Positions 1-7,613 of a stretch of 17,249 nt of DNA are shown here, piece after piece (position 1 is the first letter of the stretch; every line of letters begins with the position of its first letter). The position numbers and the translations under genes were made by a program. The notes below the pieces were generated by a model, which saw nothing but the letters and a program-made list of their open reading frames with translations, did no database searches and was not told the origin of the DNA. Origin of the DNA: Alphaproteobacteria bacterium (GTDB lineage: Bacteria; Pseudomonadota; Alphaproteobacteria; Rhizobiales; Aestuariivirgaceae); the NCBI GenBank assembly GCA_005884715.1, contig VAZZ01000271.1:1-17249 (forward strand), given 5' to 3'.

Positions 1-783
1 ACCAAGAACAAGGAGCAGGTGCATGTGACGCCGCTGACCGCCTGGTGGTACTTGCCGATGAATACGAGGCTGGCGCCGTTCGATAATGAAAAGGCGCGCC
101 AGGCCGTATCCTACGCGATCGGCCGCAAGGCGCTGGTCAAGATATTCGGCGGATCAGTGCTCGCTTCACCTGTCTGTCAGGTTCTGCCGCCGGGCTTCCC
201 CGGACATGAGCCCTATTGCCCCTTCACCAAGAACCCGGGCAAGAAGTGGTCAGCGCCTGACATGGAAAAGGCCAAGAAGCAGAAGGTGACGATCATCGCC
301 GAGGACAAGGCCATTTCCAAAGGTGTCGGCGTCTATTTGCAGAGCGTGCTGAACGAGCTCGGCTATCAGGCCGAGGTCAAGCCGATCTCCGCCAATATCC
401 AGTTCACCTACATCCAGAACACCAACAACAAGGTGCAGATGTCGATCACGCAGTGGTATCAGGACTATCCTGCGGCATCCGACTTCCTCTACATCCTGTT
501 TGGCTGCGAGAGCTTCCATGAAGGCTCCGATTCATCGGTCAACATCTCCGGCTTCTGCGACAAGGGCCTGAACGACAAGATGAAGAAGGCCCTCGAACTG
601 GGCGTCGAGGATCAGGCAGCGGCCAACAAGATGTGGGCTGAGATCGACAAGGCGGTCACCGACAAGGCCCCGGCGGCCGGCCTGTTCACGCCCAAACATC
701 TCGATTTCGTTTCCAAGCGCCTCGGCAATTTCCAGTTCAACTCGCAATATTACTGGATGGTGACGCAGTCCTGGGTGCAGTAA
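1..783 (+). CDS. ABC transporter substrate-binding protein, family 5 (partial, 3' end)
   Basis: This is the C-terminal 260 residues of a periplasmic solute-binding protein of the peptide/opine/nickel class (SBP_bac_5), which delivers ligand to the Dpp-like permease encoded just downstream. The reading frame is open from base 1, so the gene starts outside the window; family members usually have 500-600 residues. Family-like features are the early stretch KARQAVSYAIGRKALVK (typical of the 'R.A..YAIDR..l' region), a hinge-proximal region beginning near VTIIAEDKAISKGVG, and a terminal segment with APAAGLFTPKHLDFVSKRLG before the stop. The stop is 14 bp before the DppC-like permease start, so the genes are very likely co-transcribed. 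The ligand cannot be inferred from this fragment. The family call is fairly sure. Confidence 0.88.
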   Translation, partial: TKNKEQVHVTPLTAWWYLPMNTRLAPFDNEKARQAVSYAIGRKALVKIFGGSVLASPVCQVLPPGFPGHEPYCPFTKNPGKKWSAPDMEKAKKQKVTIIAEDKAISKGVGVYLQSVLNELGYQAEVKPISANIQFTYIQNTNNKVQMSITQWYQDYPAASDFLYILFGCESFHEGSDSSVNISGFCDKGLNDKMKKALELGVEDQAAANKMWAEIDKAVTDKAPAAGLFTPKHLDFVSKRLGNFQFNSQYYWMVTQSWVQ

Positions 784-797
784 TTCGAGACTGAACC

Positions 798-1811
798 GTG
801 TCCGACGCGGTTGCGTCAATCCGCACAAGCCGTGGTCCCTGGGCCACGGCACTTCGCCGGCTCTCGCGTGACAAGGCGGCCATGGCCTGTCTCGCGATTT
901 TCTGTCTCATCGTCGTGCTGAGCCTGTTGGCGCCGGCCTATGCCTCCTTCGCCAATACCGATCCCTTCCGTTCGTCCCTCGATGCCACTGTCGAGATCAA
1001 TGGCGTTGAGGTGCCGGTCATGGAGGAATCGACTGAAGGCCTCGCCCTCGGCTACACGCCCATTGGTCCCACCTGGCAACTCGGCAATTATTTTCTCGGC
1101 GCCGACAATCAGGGCCGCGATGTCATGGCGCGGCTGCTTTACGGCGGGCTCAATTCCCTACTGATCTCAGGCGCCGCGACCATCATCACGATGGTCCTCG
1201 CAACCGCCATCGGGCTCACCGCCGGCTTCTTCGGCGGTATGACCGATACAATCCTGTCGCGCATTCTCGATGTCCTGTGGGCATTCCCAGTCTATCTTCT
1301 CGCCATTTCCCTTTCGATCGTGCTCATCGCGCAAGGCATCGATCTCGGCATCATCGTGGTTGAAGCGGGCAGCCTGTGGCTGCCGATCTTCATCATCGCC
1401 ATTGTGTATATTCCCTATATAGCCCGGCCGATCCGCGGCCAGGTCCTGGCGCTCAGGCGAAGTGAATTCGTGCTCGCCGCCATCGGCCTCGGCGTTCCGG
1501 AGCACCGTATCCTGCTGCGCGACATTCTTCCCAATGTCTCGACGACCCTCATCGTCTTCACGCCCCTGATGCTCGCCATCAATATGCTGACCGAATCCGC
1601 CCTCTCCTTCCTGTCGATCGGTGTGCAGCCTCCCGATGCCAGCTGGGGCACGATCATCCAGGATGGCCAGGGCCTGCTTTACACGCGCCCCATGGTGGCA
1701 TTGGCGCCTGGCCTCGCCATCGCCCTGACGGTTCTCGTCCTCAATATCCTCGGCGATGGCGTACGCGATGCGCTTGATCCGCGCTCTAAGATCAAGCTGG
1801 GAGGCGACTGA
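798..1811 (+). CDS. ABC transporter permease, DppC/OppC type
   Basis: This is a 337-residue inner-membrane permease of the peptide/opine/nickel importer. The N-terminus has a cytoplasmic lead, a first membrane helix (about 28-50, MACLAIFCLIVVLSLLAP), then a roughly 60-residue periplasmic loop. The DppC hallmark LGADNQGRDVMARLLYGG follows, then five further hydrophobic helices. The cytoplasmic coupling ('EAA') loop is visible in REF.LAA.GLG around ALRRSEFVLAAIGLGVPEHR, and the C-terminus has GDGVRDALDPR, which is typical of the family. The start used is GTG at 798 with only a weak ribosome-binding site, so translation may depend on the upstream gene. Its stop codon TGA shares one base with the ATG of the next permease. 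The C-type permease precedes the B-type one here, the reverse of the common dppBC order. Confidence 0.93.
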   Translation: MSDAVASIRTSRGPWATALRRLSRDKAAMACLAIFCLIVVLSLLAPAYASFANTDPFRSSLDATVEINGVEVPVMEESTEGLALGYTPIGPTWQLGNYFLGADNQGRDVMARLLYGGLNSLLISGAATIITMVLATAIGLTAGFFGGMTDTILSRILDVLWAFPVYLLAISLSIVLIAQGIDLGIIVVEAGSLWLPIFIIAIVYIPYIARPIRGQVLALRRSEFVLAAIGLGVPEHRILLRDILPNVSTTLIVFTPLMLAINMLTESALSFLSIGVQPPDASWGTIIQDGQGLLYTRPMVALAPGLAIALTVLVLNILGDGVRDALDPRSKIKLGGD

Positions 1812-2782
1812 TGCTGCTCGCCCTCATACGCCGCTTCGGCCAGATGATTTTCGTCATGTTCGGCATCAGCATTCTCGTATTCCTGATCTTCTTCGCGACA
1901 CCGGGAGCCGATCCCGCTTCGCGCATAGCCGGGCGCAACGCATCGCCCGAAACCATCGAAGCGGTGCGCAAGAGCTTCGGCTTCGATCAGCCGATCTGGG
2001 TCCAGTATTACATCATGATGAAGAAGCTCTTCATTACCCAGGACCTCACCTCCTTCGTCAATCGCGGCTGGAAAGTCATTCCGGCGGTCATTGACACGAT
2101 CCCGGTGACGCTCTCTCTGGTGATCGGCGCAGCAGTTCTGTGGGTGATCTTCGGCATGCTCTTCGGCATCCTCGCAGCGGCGACGCGCGGCAGCATCATC
2201 GACAAGCTCTTGATTGCGTTTGGCCTGGTCGGTTGCGCCATGCCGGTCTATTGGCTGGGCGAAGTCATGAATCTCTTCAGCCAGAGCCGCTATCACGACA
2301 CCTGGCTGTTTTCCTGGGTGCCGCCTTTGGGCTACAAGCCGCTCAGCGAGGATCCCGAAGGCTGGTTTCTTACCCTCATCATCCCATGGATCACGCTGGC
2401 TATCCTTTATATCGGCCTCTATGGCAGGGTGCTCAGGGCAAACCTCATCGAGGCGATGCAGGAAGACTATATCCGCACCGCCCGCGCCAAGGGCCTGTCG
2501 GAGACGCGCGTCCTCTTGCGCCATGCCTTGCGCACCTCGCTCATCAGTTTCGTCACTCTGTTCGGCCTCGATTTCGGCGCCCTGGTCGGCGGCGCCGCCC
2601 TCCTCACCGAGGTCGTCTTCGGCCTCCAGGGTGTCGGCAAGCTCACTTATGATGCACTGCAGAATCTCGATTTGCCGGTCATCATGACAACGGTCATCTA
2701 TGCCTCCTTCTTCGTCGTCCTCGCCAACGCGCTGGTCGACGTCGTTTATATCCTGCTCGATCCGCGTGTGAGGTCGGCCTGA
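1811..2782 (+). CDS. ABC transporter permease, DppB/OppB type
   Basis: This 323-residue inner-membrane permease is the partner of the DppC-like protein. The N-terminus (LLALIRRFGQMIFVMFGISI, then LVFLIFFATPGADPAS) matches the first helix and PGDP-like motif of DppB proteins, and is followed by the usual periplasmic loop with IWVQYY. Several helices follow, and the coupling loop is seen at YIRTARAKGLSETRVLLRHA (about residues 217-236), which contacts an ATPase subunit. The C-terminus ends in the usual VDVVYILLDPRVR. The start codon overlaps the previous stop by one base and its own stop overlaps the next start by one base (TGATG at both junctions), so translation is probably coupled along the operon. 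Identification as B-type is firm; the substrate is not known. Confidence 0.94.
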   Translation: MLLALIRRFGQMIFVMFGISILVFLIFFATPGADPASRIAGRNASPETIEAVRKSFGFDQPIWVQYYIMMKKLFITQDLTSFVNRGWKVIPAVIDTIPVTLSLVIGAAVLWVIFGMLFGILAAATRGSIIDKLLIAFGLVGCAMPVYWLGEVMNLFSQSRYHDTWLFSWVPPLGYKPLSEDPEGWFLTLIIPWITLAILYIGLYGRVLRANLIEAMQEDYIRTARAKGLSETRVLLRHALRTSLISFVTLFGLDFGALVGGAALLTEVVFGLQGVGKLTYDALQNLDLPVIMTTVIYASFFVVLANALVDVVYILLDPRVRSA

Positions 2783-3735
2783 TGCTGGAGGTCAAGGATC
2801 TCAGAATATCTTTTCGCACCGAGCATGGCCGCGTGCGCGCCGTTGACGGCGTCTCCTTCGATGTGGCGCAGAGCGAGATATTGGGCGTCGTCGGTGAATC
2901 GGGGTCCGGCAAGACGATCTCGCTCATGGCCGTCATGGGCCTGATCAACGACCCCAATGCCGTGATCGAAGGCTCGATCAAATTGCGCGGGCGCGAGCTC
3001 ATCGGGTTGAGCCAGCGCCAGATGCGCGGTCTCAGGGGTCGCGAGATCGCCATGATCTTCCAGGATCCGATGACCGCCATGACGCCGGTCTATACGATCG
3101 GCTGGCAGATCGCCGAACAGATCAGGGCCCATGAGAAGATCGGCAGGCGGGCGGCCTTTGCCCGTGCCGTCGATCTCCTGGCCGAAGTGAATATCTCCAA
3201 CCCGAAGGAAGCCATCCATCGCTATCCGCACCAGCTCTCCGGCGGCATGCGCCAGCGCGCCGTCATCGCCATGGCGCTTTCCTGCAATCCCGCCCTCCTC
3301 ATCGCCGATGAGCCGACGACGGCTCTCGATGTGACGGTGCAGGCGCAGATCCTCGATCTCATCCGCAAGCTCAGGCGTGACCACAAATCGGCGGTCGTCT
3401 TCATCACCCATGACATGGGCGTCATCGCCGAGATGGCCGACCGGGTCATGGTCATGTATTCCGGCCGGATCGTCGAACGCGGCACCAAGGCGGAGATCCT
3501 GCTCGAGCCCCGTCACCCTTATACCAAGGCGCTGCTCGATTCGATCCCGCCGCTTGAAGGCGAGAAGCCGAAGCGCCTCAGATCCATTCCGGGATCCCCG
3601 CCATCGCTGTTCGATCTCCCGAAGGGCTGCTCCTTCGCACCGCGTTGCCCTTGGCGCTTCGAGCGATGCGCCGAAAAGCCGGCGCTCGAAGGTGGCAAGC
3701 ATGCCGCCGCCTGTTTCCTGAAGGCCGCCTCATGA
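2782..3735 (+). CDS. ABC transporter ATP-binding protein, DppD/OppD type
   Basis: This 317-residue cytoplasmic ATPase powers the importer. All nucleotide-binding motifs are present: Walker A GESGSGKT (38-45), Q-loop Q94 in FQDPMTAM, signature LSGGM (152-156), Walker B ALLIADEP (171-178) and H-loop H210. The signature has M in place of the usual Q, which is common in DppD/OppD proteins. The C-terminal oligopeptide-transporter domain holds HPYTKALL, then cysteines C283, C289, C296 and C311. In characterised Opp/Dpp ATPases such cysteines bind an iron-sulfur cluster; that this holds here is inference. Its last four bases (ATGA) contain the start of the paired F-type ATPase, so the two are probably made in balanced amounts. 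Confidence 0.95.
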   Translation: MLEVKDLRISFRTEHGRVRAVDGVSFDVAQSEILGVVGESGSGKTISLMAVMGLINDPNAVIEGSIKLRGRELIGLSQRQMRGLRGREIAMIFQDPMTAMTPVYTIGWQIAEQIRAHEKIGRRAAFARAVDLLAEVNISNPKEAIHRYPHQLSGGMRQRAVIAMALSCNPALLIADEPTTALDVTVQAQILDLIRKLRRDHKSAVVFITHDMGVIAEMADRVMVMYSGRIVERGTKAEILLEPRHPYTKALLDSIPPLEGEKPKRLRSIPGSPPSLFDLPKGCSFAPRCPWRFERCAEKPALEGGKHAAACFLKAAS

Positions 3736-4718
3736 CCGCCCCTTTGCTTGAAACCCGCAATCTCTCGAAGCAGTTCATTGTCGGCAGCCGCTTCAGTTCA
3801 TTGGGTCTGCGCGTTGTGCATGCGGTTGACAACGTATCGCTCAAGATCATGCCGGGCGAGACCGTGGGCCTGGTGGGTGAATCGGGCTGCGGCAAGTCTA
3901 CGCTCGGGCGCTGCATTACGCGCCTCTATGACATCACCGCAGGCGAGCTCTATTTCGAAGGGGTGGATATCTCGGACAAGAGCATGCGCCAGATGCGGCC
4001 CTTGCGCCGGCGCATGCAAATGGTTTTCCAGGACCCCTATGCCTCGCTCAATCCGCGCCGCCGGGTGCGTGATCTCATTGCCGAGCCTTTGCGGGTTCAC
4101 CTCAACCTCGGCGAGACGGAGGTTCGCGAGCGGGTGAGTAAGCTCCTCGATGTCGTCGGCCTCTCGCCCGACCACATGGAACGCTTTCCGCATGAATTCT
4201 CGGGCGGTCAGCGCCAGCGTATCGGCATTGCCCGCGCCATCGCGCTTGAGCCCAGCCTGATCGTGGCCGATGAGCCCGTATCGGCTCTCGATGTCTCGGT
4301 CCAGGCCCAGATCGTCAATCTGCTGGCCGATCTCCAGGAGCGCCTGAGCCTCACCTATGTGTTCATCGCCCATGATCTGAGCGTGGTGCGGCAGATCTCG
4401 ACCCGAATCGCTGTGATGTATCTGGGATCGATCGTCGAGCTTGGGCTGGCCCGTGACATCTTCGCCAGGCCCAGCCATCCTTATACCCAGGCGCTGATCT
4501 CGGCGGTTCCCCAGCCTGACCTGAAGAGGGCCGGTGAGCGCAAGCGCATCATCCTCACTGGCGACGTGCCGAGTCCGATCGATCCGCCGCAAGGCTGCCG
4601 GTTCCATCCGCGCTGCATCTATGCGACAGACAAGTGCAGAAAGGAACGCCCGATCTTGCTGCCGCTGCCGAACGGCCGCACCGTCGCCTGCCACTATCCG
4701 CTGAACGGCACTGTATAA
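3732..4718 (+). CDS. ABC transporter ATP-binding protein, DppF/OppF type
   Basis: This 328-residue ATPase pairs with the D-type subunit. The start was set at ATG 3732, which overlaps the upstream stop by 4 bp. A longer open frame begins at 3645, but it would put 29 arginine-rich residues that overlap dppD before the true family start MTAPLLETRNLSKQF. The motifs are intact: Walker A GESGCGKST (49-57), Q-loop Q100 in FQDPYASLNPRR, signature FSGGQ (156-160), Walker B LIVADEP (176-182) and H-loop H214. The C-terminal domain has HPYTQALISAVP and cysteines C289, C295, C302 and C320, as in the D-type protein. The insertion around residues 18-27 (VGSRFSSLGL) is typical of F-type ATPases. Only two bases separate its stop from the creatininase-family gene. 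Confidence 0.95.
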   Translation: MTAPLLETRNLSKQFIVGSRFSSLGLRVVHAVDNVSLKIMPGETVGLVGESGCGKSTLGRCITRLYDITAGELYFEGVDISDKSMRQMRPLRRRMQMVFQDPYASLNPRRRVRDLIAEPLRVHLNLGETEVRERVSKLLDVVGLSPDHMERFPHEFSGGQRQRIGIARAIALEPSLIVADEPVSALDVSVQAQIVNLLADLQERLSLTYVFIAHDLSVVRQISTRIAVMYLGSIVELGLARDIFARPSHPYTQALISAVPQPDLKRAGERKRIILTGDVPSPIDPPQGCRFHPRCIYATDKCRKERPILLPLPNGRTVACHYPLNGTV

Positions 4719-4720
4719 CC

Positions 4721-5467
4721 ATGCGCTTCGAGATGATGCTACCGCACCAGGTGAGGTCGGCCATTGCCGCGAACTGGCCGGTCGTGCTGCCACTTGGCGT
4801 TCTTGAATATCATGGCGAGCATCTCGCTTTGGGCCTTGACACGCTCGTCGTGGTGAAGTCGCTCGAAAGCATCGAGGCTGAGATCGACATGGTGATCCTA
4901 CCACCCTTCCCTTATGGGGCGGCAAGCTATGCGGTCGAGCCGCCGGAAGGGTCAGGCACGCTCCAGGTCAATGCCGAGAAGCTCGTACCTTTCGCCAAGG
5001 AGGTTTTCCATGGCCTTTTGCGCATCGGCTTCCGCAATATCCATGTGATCATCCATCATCAGACCGAGAATTTCTTGGCCGGCATGCCGACCGATCTCGC
5101 CTTCAAGTTCGCCGGCCGCCAGGTCATCTTCGAGTTTCTCGAGCGCCAATATGGCGAAGGCTGGTGGGGCAAGGAAGCGATGGCCGATTATTACGCCAGC
5201 CAGGCCCAAGGCGCCGATCCTTTCAACTGGATCAAGGTCCATCCGCTGATGACGGCCGACATGATACGTGTCTTTCCTTTCGATCATGCCGGGATCGGTG
5301 AGACATCTCTGCTAATGGCGCTCTGTCCGGAAGGCGTCGACACGGGGCGCTTGAGTTCGGAAAAGTGGTATACGCGCAGTGCCTCAAGCGCTTCGCCGGA
5401 ACTCGGTGCCAAAGGGTGCAAAATGATCCGCGATCATCTGCGCCAAGTGCTCAAGCCCGTCACTTGA
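4721..5467 (+). CDS. Creatininase-family amidohydrolase
   Basis: This 248-residue cytoplasmic metal-dependent hydrolase belongs to the creatininase/creatinine amidohydrolase family, whose members open cyclic amides or related C-N bonds. The N-terminal core VVLPLGVLEYHGEHLALGLD supplies the expected metal ligands E29, H31 and D40. The late motif HAGIGETSLLMAL also matches the family. The second metal-binding motif, normally NGHxxN, is here HHQTEN (112-117). Aligned without a gap, the usual His becomes Gln114, although His113 could take over. ATG 4721 was chosen because it follows the upstream stop by 2 bp and gives the normal family start; a longer frame from 4634 would lie inside the ATPase gene. 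There is no clear ribosome-binding site, so translation is probably coupled. It is the last gene of the Dpp-like operon and plausibly acts on the imported compound. The true substrate is unknown. Confidence 0.85.
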   Translation: MRFEMMLPHQVRSAIAANWPVVLPLGVLEYHGEHLALGLDTLVVVKSLESIEAEIDMVILPPFPYGAASYAVEPPEGSGTLQVNAEKLVPFAKEVFHGLLRIGFRNIHVIIHHQTENFLAGMPTDLAFKFAGRQVIFEFLERQYGEGWWGKEAMADYYASQAQGADPFNWIKVHPLMTADMIRVFPFDHAGIGETSLLMALCPEGVDTGRLSSEKWYTRSASSASPELGAKGCKMIRDHLRQVLKPVT

Positions 5468-6383
5468 CGGCGCCGGCGGTCAATCCCTTGACGATATAGC
5501 GCTCGAGGAAAACGCCGATGACGACGAGCGGCGCGATCGCGGCGGTTGAGAGCGCCGCCATCGACCACCAGCTGATGCCTTGCGAACCGGTCTGGCTCGC
5601 TACCATCACCGGCAAGGTCTTGGCATTGGTGCTGGTCAAGAGCGCGGCGAAGAAATATTCGTTCCAGCACAGGATGACGGAAAGAATGAAGGCCGCCACC
5701 ATGCCGGGCAAGGCAATGGGTATCACGATGCGCAGGAAGGCACCCCACACCGAACAGCCATCGACGAGGGCCGCCTGCTCCAGTTCGATCGGGATGGTGT
5801 CGAACTGATCGCGCATGATCCAGATCACGATCGGCAGCACCATCAGCGTATAGACGAGGATGAGGCCGATGCGCGTGTCGAGCAGCGCCAGCTCCTTGTA
5901 GAGGACGAGGAACGGCATGGCGAGCACGACCGGCGGCAGGATGAGCTGCGACAGGAAGAAGAATGAAATGTCCTTGTTGCGCATCCAGACGAACTTGTAG
6001 TCGAAGCGGCTCAGGCCATAGGCTGCGAGCGAGCCGATCACCACCGCGAGCGCCGCGGCGCCGAGGGATGCGATGATGCTGTTGGTGAAGCGCTTGAGGA
6101 ACTCGTCCCGGACGGTTGAGATCTCGCCGATTGTGTCGGGCGACAGCCCGAGCGAGCGCCAGCCAAGCCAATTGGGCTGAAAATCTATCCATGGGATAAG
6201 ATGGCCCTGCATGACATTGACCGCAGTCTTGAACGAGGTGGTTAGCGTCCAATAGATCGGAAACAGCGAGATGATGGTCCACAGGATAAGCGCGCCATAG
6301 ATGAGGACGCGAGCCGAGATCTTTGCCGCGTCATACCCGCCGCCCCATGCCCGCTGTGCCTGCCGCTCAGCAACTGCACTCAT
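5460..6383 (-). CDS. ABC transporter permease, MalG/CUT1 type
   Basis: This 307-residue inner-membrane permease is the second of the carbohydrate-type pair. It has a first helix at about 26-46 (VLIYGALILWTIISLFPIYW), a long periplasmic loop, and then five more helices. The coupling loop EQAALVDGCSVWGAFLRIVI (202-221) fits the MalG consensus E-A-A-x-x-D-G. The C-terminus ERYIVKGLTAGAVK is characteristic of MalG-type subunits. Its start lies 1 bp beyond the stop of the MalF-like gene, with a GAGGA ribosome-binding sequence inside the end of that gene. Its last 8 bp overlap the end of the creatininase gene on the other strand, so no terminator fits between the two operons. The call is firm; the sugar is unknown. 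Confidence 0.94.
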   Translation of the reverse strand: MSAVAERQAQRAWGGGYDAAKISARVLIYGALILWTIISLFPIYWTLTTSFKTAVNVMQGHLIPWIDFQPNWLGWRSLGLSPDTIGEISTVRDEFLKRFTNSIIASLGAAALAVVIGSLAAYGLSRFDYKFVWMRNKDISFFFLSQLILPPVVLAMPFLVLYKELALLDTRIGLILVYTLMVLPIVIWIMRDQFDTIPIELEQAALVDGCSVWGAFLRIVIPIALPGMVAAFILSVILCWNEYFFAALLTSTNAKTLPVMVASQTGSQGISWWSMAALSTAAIAPLVVIGVFLERYIVKGLTAGAVK

Positions 6384-6384
6384 G

Positions 6385-7503
6385 TCACGTCGTCCTCTGC
6401 ATGAAGCGGCTCGCGAATTTGAGTAAGAGCGTCACGAAGATGATGATGATCACCAGATAGAATTCTGCCAGCATGGTGCCATAGCCGACATTCGAGCGGT
6501 CGCGATATTCGCGGAAGATGAAGCTCGAAACCGTGTCGGTAGCGCCGCCCGGCCCGCCCGCCGTCACATTGATCACGATATCGGCGAGCTTGAGCTGGAA
6601 GATGATCTTGAGGACGATCGCCGTGACGCTGACCGGCAGCATGAGCGGAAAGGTGATCTGCCAGAAGGATTGCCAGGGGCTGGCGCCATCGACTTTCGCG
6701 GCTTCGGTCACTTCCTTGGGCATCGCTTGGAGGCCGGCAAGCAACAGGATCATGATGAAGGGAATCCACACCCATGCATCCATCGCGACGATGCTGAGGC
6801 GTGCGATCCACGGCGATGTGAAGAAAGCGGGATTGTCCCAGCCCAGATGGCGGGCGAGCGTCGCCGCCGGACCGAAGCGGTATTCCATCAGCGATTTGCC
6901 GATCATCCAGCTCACCGCGACCGGGCTCAGCATGAAGGGGAGGAGGAAGGCGACGCGGAAGAATTTGCGCGCCTTGATCTCGGCATTGAGGAGAAGCGCC
7001 AGGCCGAAGGCGATCACATACTGCGCCAGCACGAACAGCACGTAATAGATCATGTTGCGCAATGCGTTCCAGAAATAGGCATCGCCCAGGAGCGAGCGCA
7101 CATTGTCTAGGCCATTGAAGTGGCGCCCGGTGAGCGAGCTCAAATTCCAATCGGTGAAGGCGATATAGAGGCCGAAGAAGGTCGGGAAGATCACCATCGC
7201 CACGGTGAAGGCGACGGCGGGCAGTATGAACAGAGCGTGCTTGCCGCGCTCGCCGCGAATGAGCACTTGCGCCGCCCCGATGGCGATAGCCCACAGGATG
7301 AAGGTATAGAGCACCGGGCGCCAGGTGTCGAAGCCCACCGCGATGACGCTGGCTTTATAGAGGATCTGCCAGACGACAATCACGGCAAGGATCAAAGAGG
7401 AGAGCCACAGGAGGATCCTGCCCCAGGCTCCGTTGGCCTCGGCCTGCGAGCGCATCAGAGGCTCATGCACCTTGCCGGCGGTCTCTGGCAGTGCAGTATT
7501 CAT
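6385..7503 (-). CDS. ABC transporter permease, MalF/UgpA-like, with N-terminal membrane extension
   Basis: This 372-residue inner-membrane permease is the first of the CUT1 pair. The canonical core begins near residue 88 (KHALFILPAVAFTVAMVIFP) and continues through LYIAFTDWNLSS and FNGLDNVRSLL to the coupling loop EAAKVDGASPWQSFWQITFP (267-286), which ends six residues before the penultimate helix region. Before the core lie two additional hydrophobic stretches (about 30-49 and 64-82), giving around eight membrane segments instead of the usual six. A comparable N-terminal extension is known from MalF of enteric bacteria, but most sugar permeases of this length class (about 290-310 residues) lack it. 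No convincing ribosome-binding site precedes ATG 7503; an in-frame ATG 16 codons in is an alternative start. Confidence 0.9.
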   Translation of the reverse strand: MNTALPETAGKVHEPLMRSQAEANGAWGRILLWLSSLILAVIVVWQILYKASVIAVGFDTWRPVLYTFILWAIAIGAAQVLIRGERGKHALFILPAVAFTVAMVIFPTFFGLYIAFTDWNLSSLTGRHFNGLDNVRSLLGDAYFWNALRNMIYYVLFVLAQYVIAFGLALLLNAEIKARKFFRVAFLLPFMLSPVAVSWMIGKSLMEYRFGPAATLARHLGWDNPAFFTSPWIARLSIVAMDAWVWIPFIMILLLAGLQAMPKEVTEAAKVDGASPWQSFWQITFPLMLPVSVTAIVLKIIFQLKLADIVINVTAGGPGGATDTVSSFIFREYRDRSNVGYGTMLAEFYLVIIIIFVTLLLKFASRFMQRTT

Positions 7504-7558
7504 GACGGGTGGGCCGTGCGGAGATTTGGCATGCGATGGTCTTCAGCGACAGAAAGAA

Positions 7559-7589
7559 ACTCTGGTGGCGCAGGCTGCGCCACCAGAGT
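7559..7589 (-). terminator. 14-bp perfect hairpin between binding-protein and permease genes
   Basis: The arms ACTCTGGTGGCGCA (7559-7572) and its exact complement (7576-7589) enclose a 3-base loop. Read in the direction of the operon (- strand), the hairpin starts 24 bp after the solute-binding-protein stop and is followed by a pyrimidine tract TTCTTTCT. It could be a Rho-independent terminator or a partial terminator and 3' stabiliser. Either would give more binding-protein transcript than permease transcript, as is known for malE-malF. The hairpin itself is seen directly; its function is inferred. Confidence 0.8.
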
Positions 7590-7613
7590 GATGTGTGTCA
7601 ATCCGACGTGATA

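Noticed and set aside
1679..2524. Long - strand open frame (281 codons) opposite the two Dpp-like permeases
   Set aside because: It lies antisense to well-supported permease genes, its product is charged and low in complexity, and it matches no family. It is a high-GC shadow frame.
3645..3731. Upstream in-frame extension of the DppF-like gene
   Set aside because: It overlaps dppD by 91 bp and adds arginine-rich residues unlike the family; the ATGA junction at 3732 is the natural start.
3798..4925. 375-codon - strand frame opposite the DppF-like ATPase
   Set aside because: It is the mirror of a gene with all ATPase motifs, has no ribosome-binding site, and crosses a gene junction.
5457..5470. 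Small hairpin CCGTC-ACTT-GACGG as a bidirectional terminator
   Set aside because: Its 5-bp stem and lack of T-tracts on either side make it too weak to call; kept only as part of the convergent-overlap finding.
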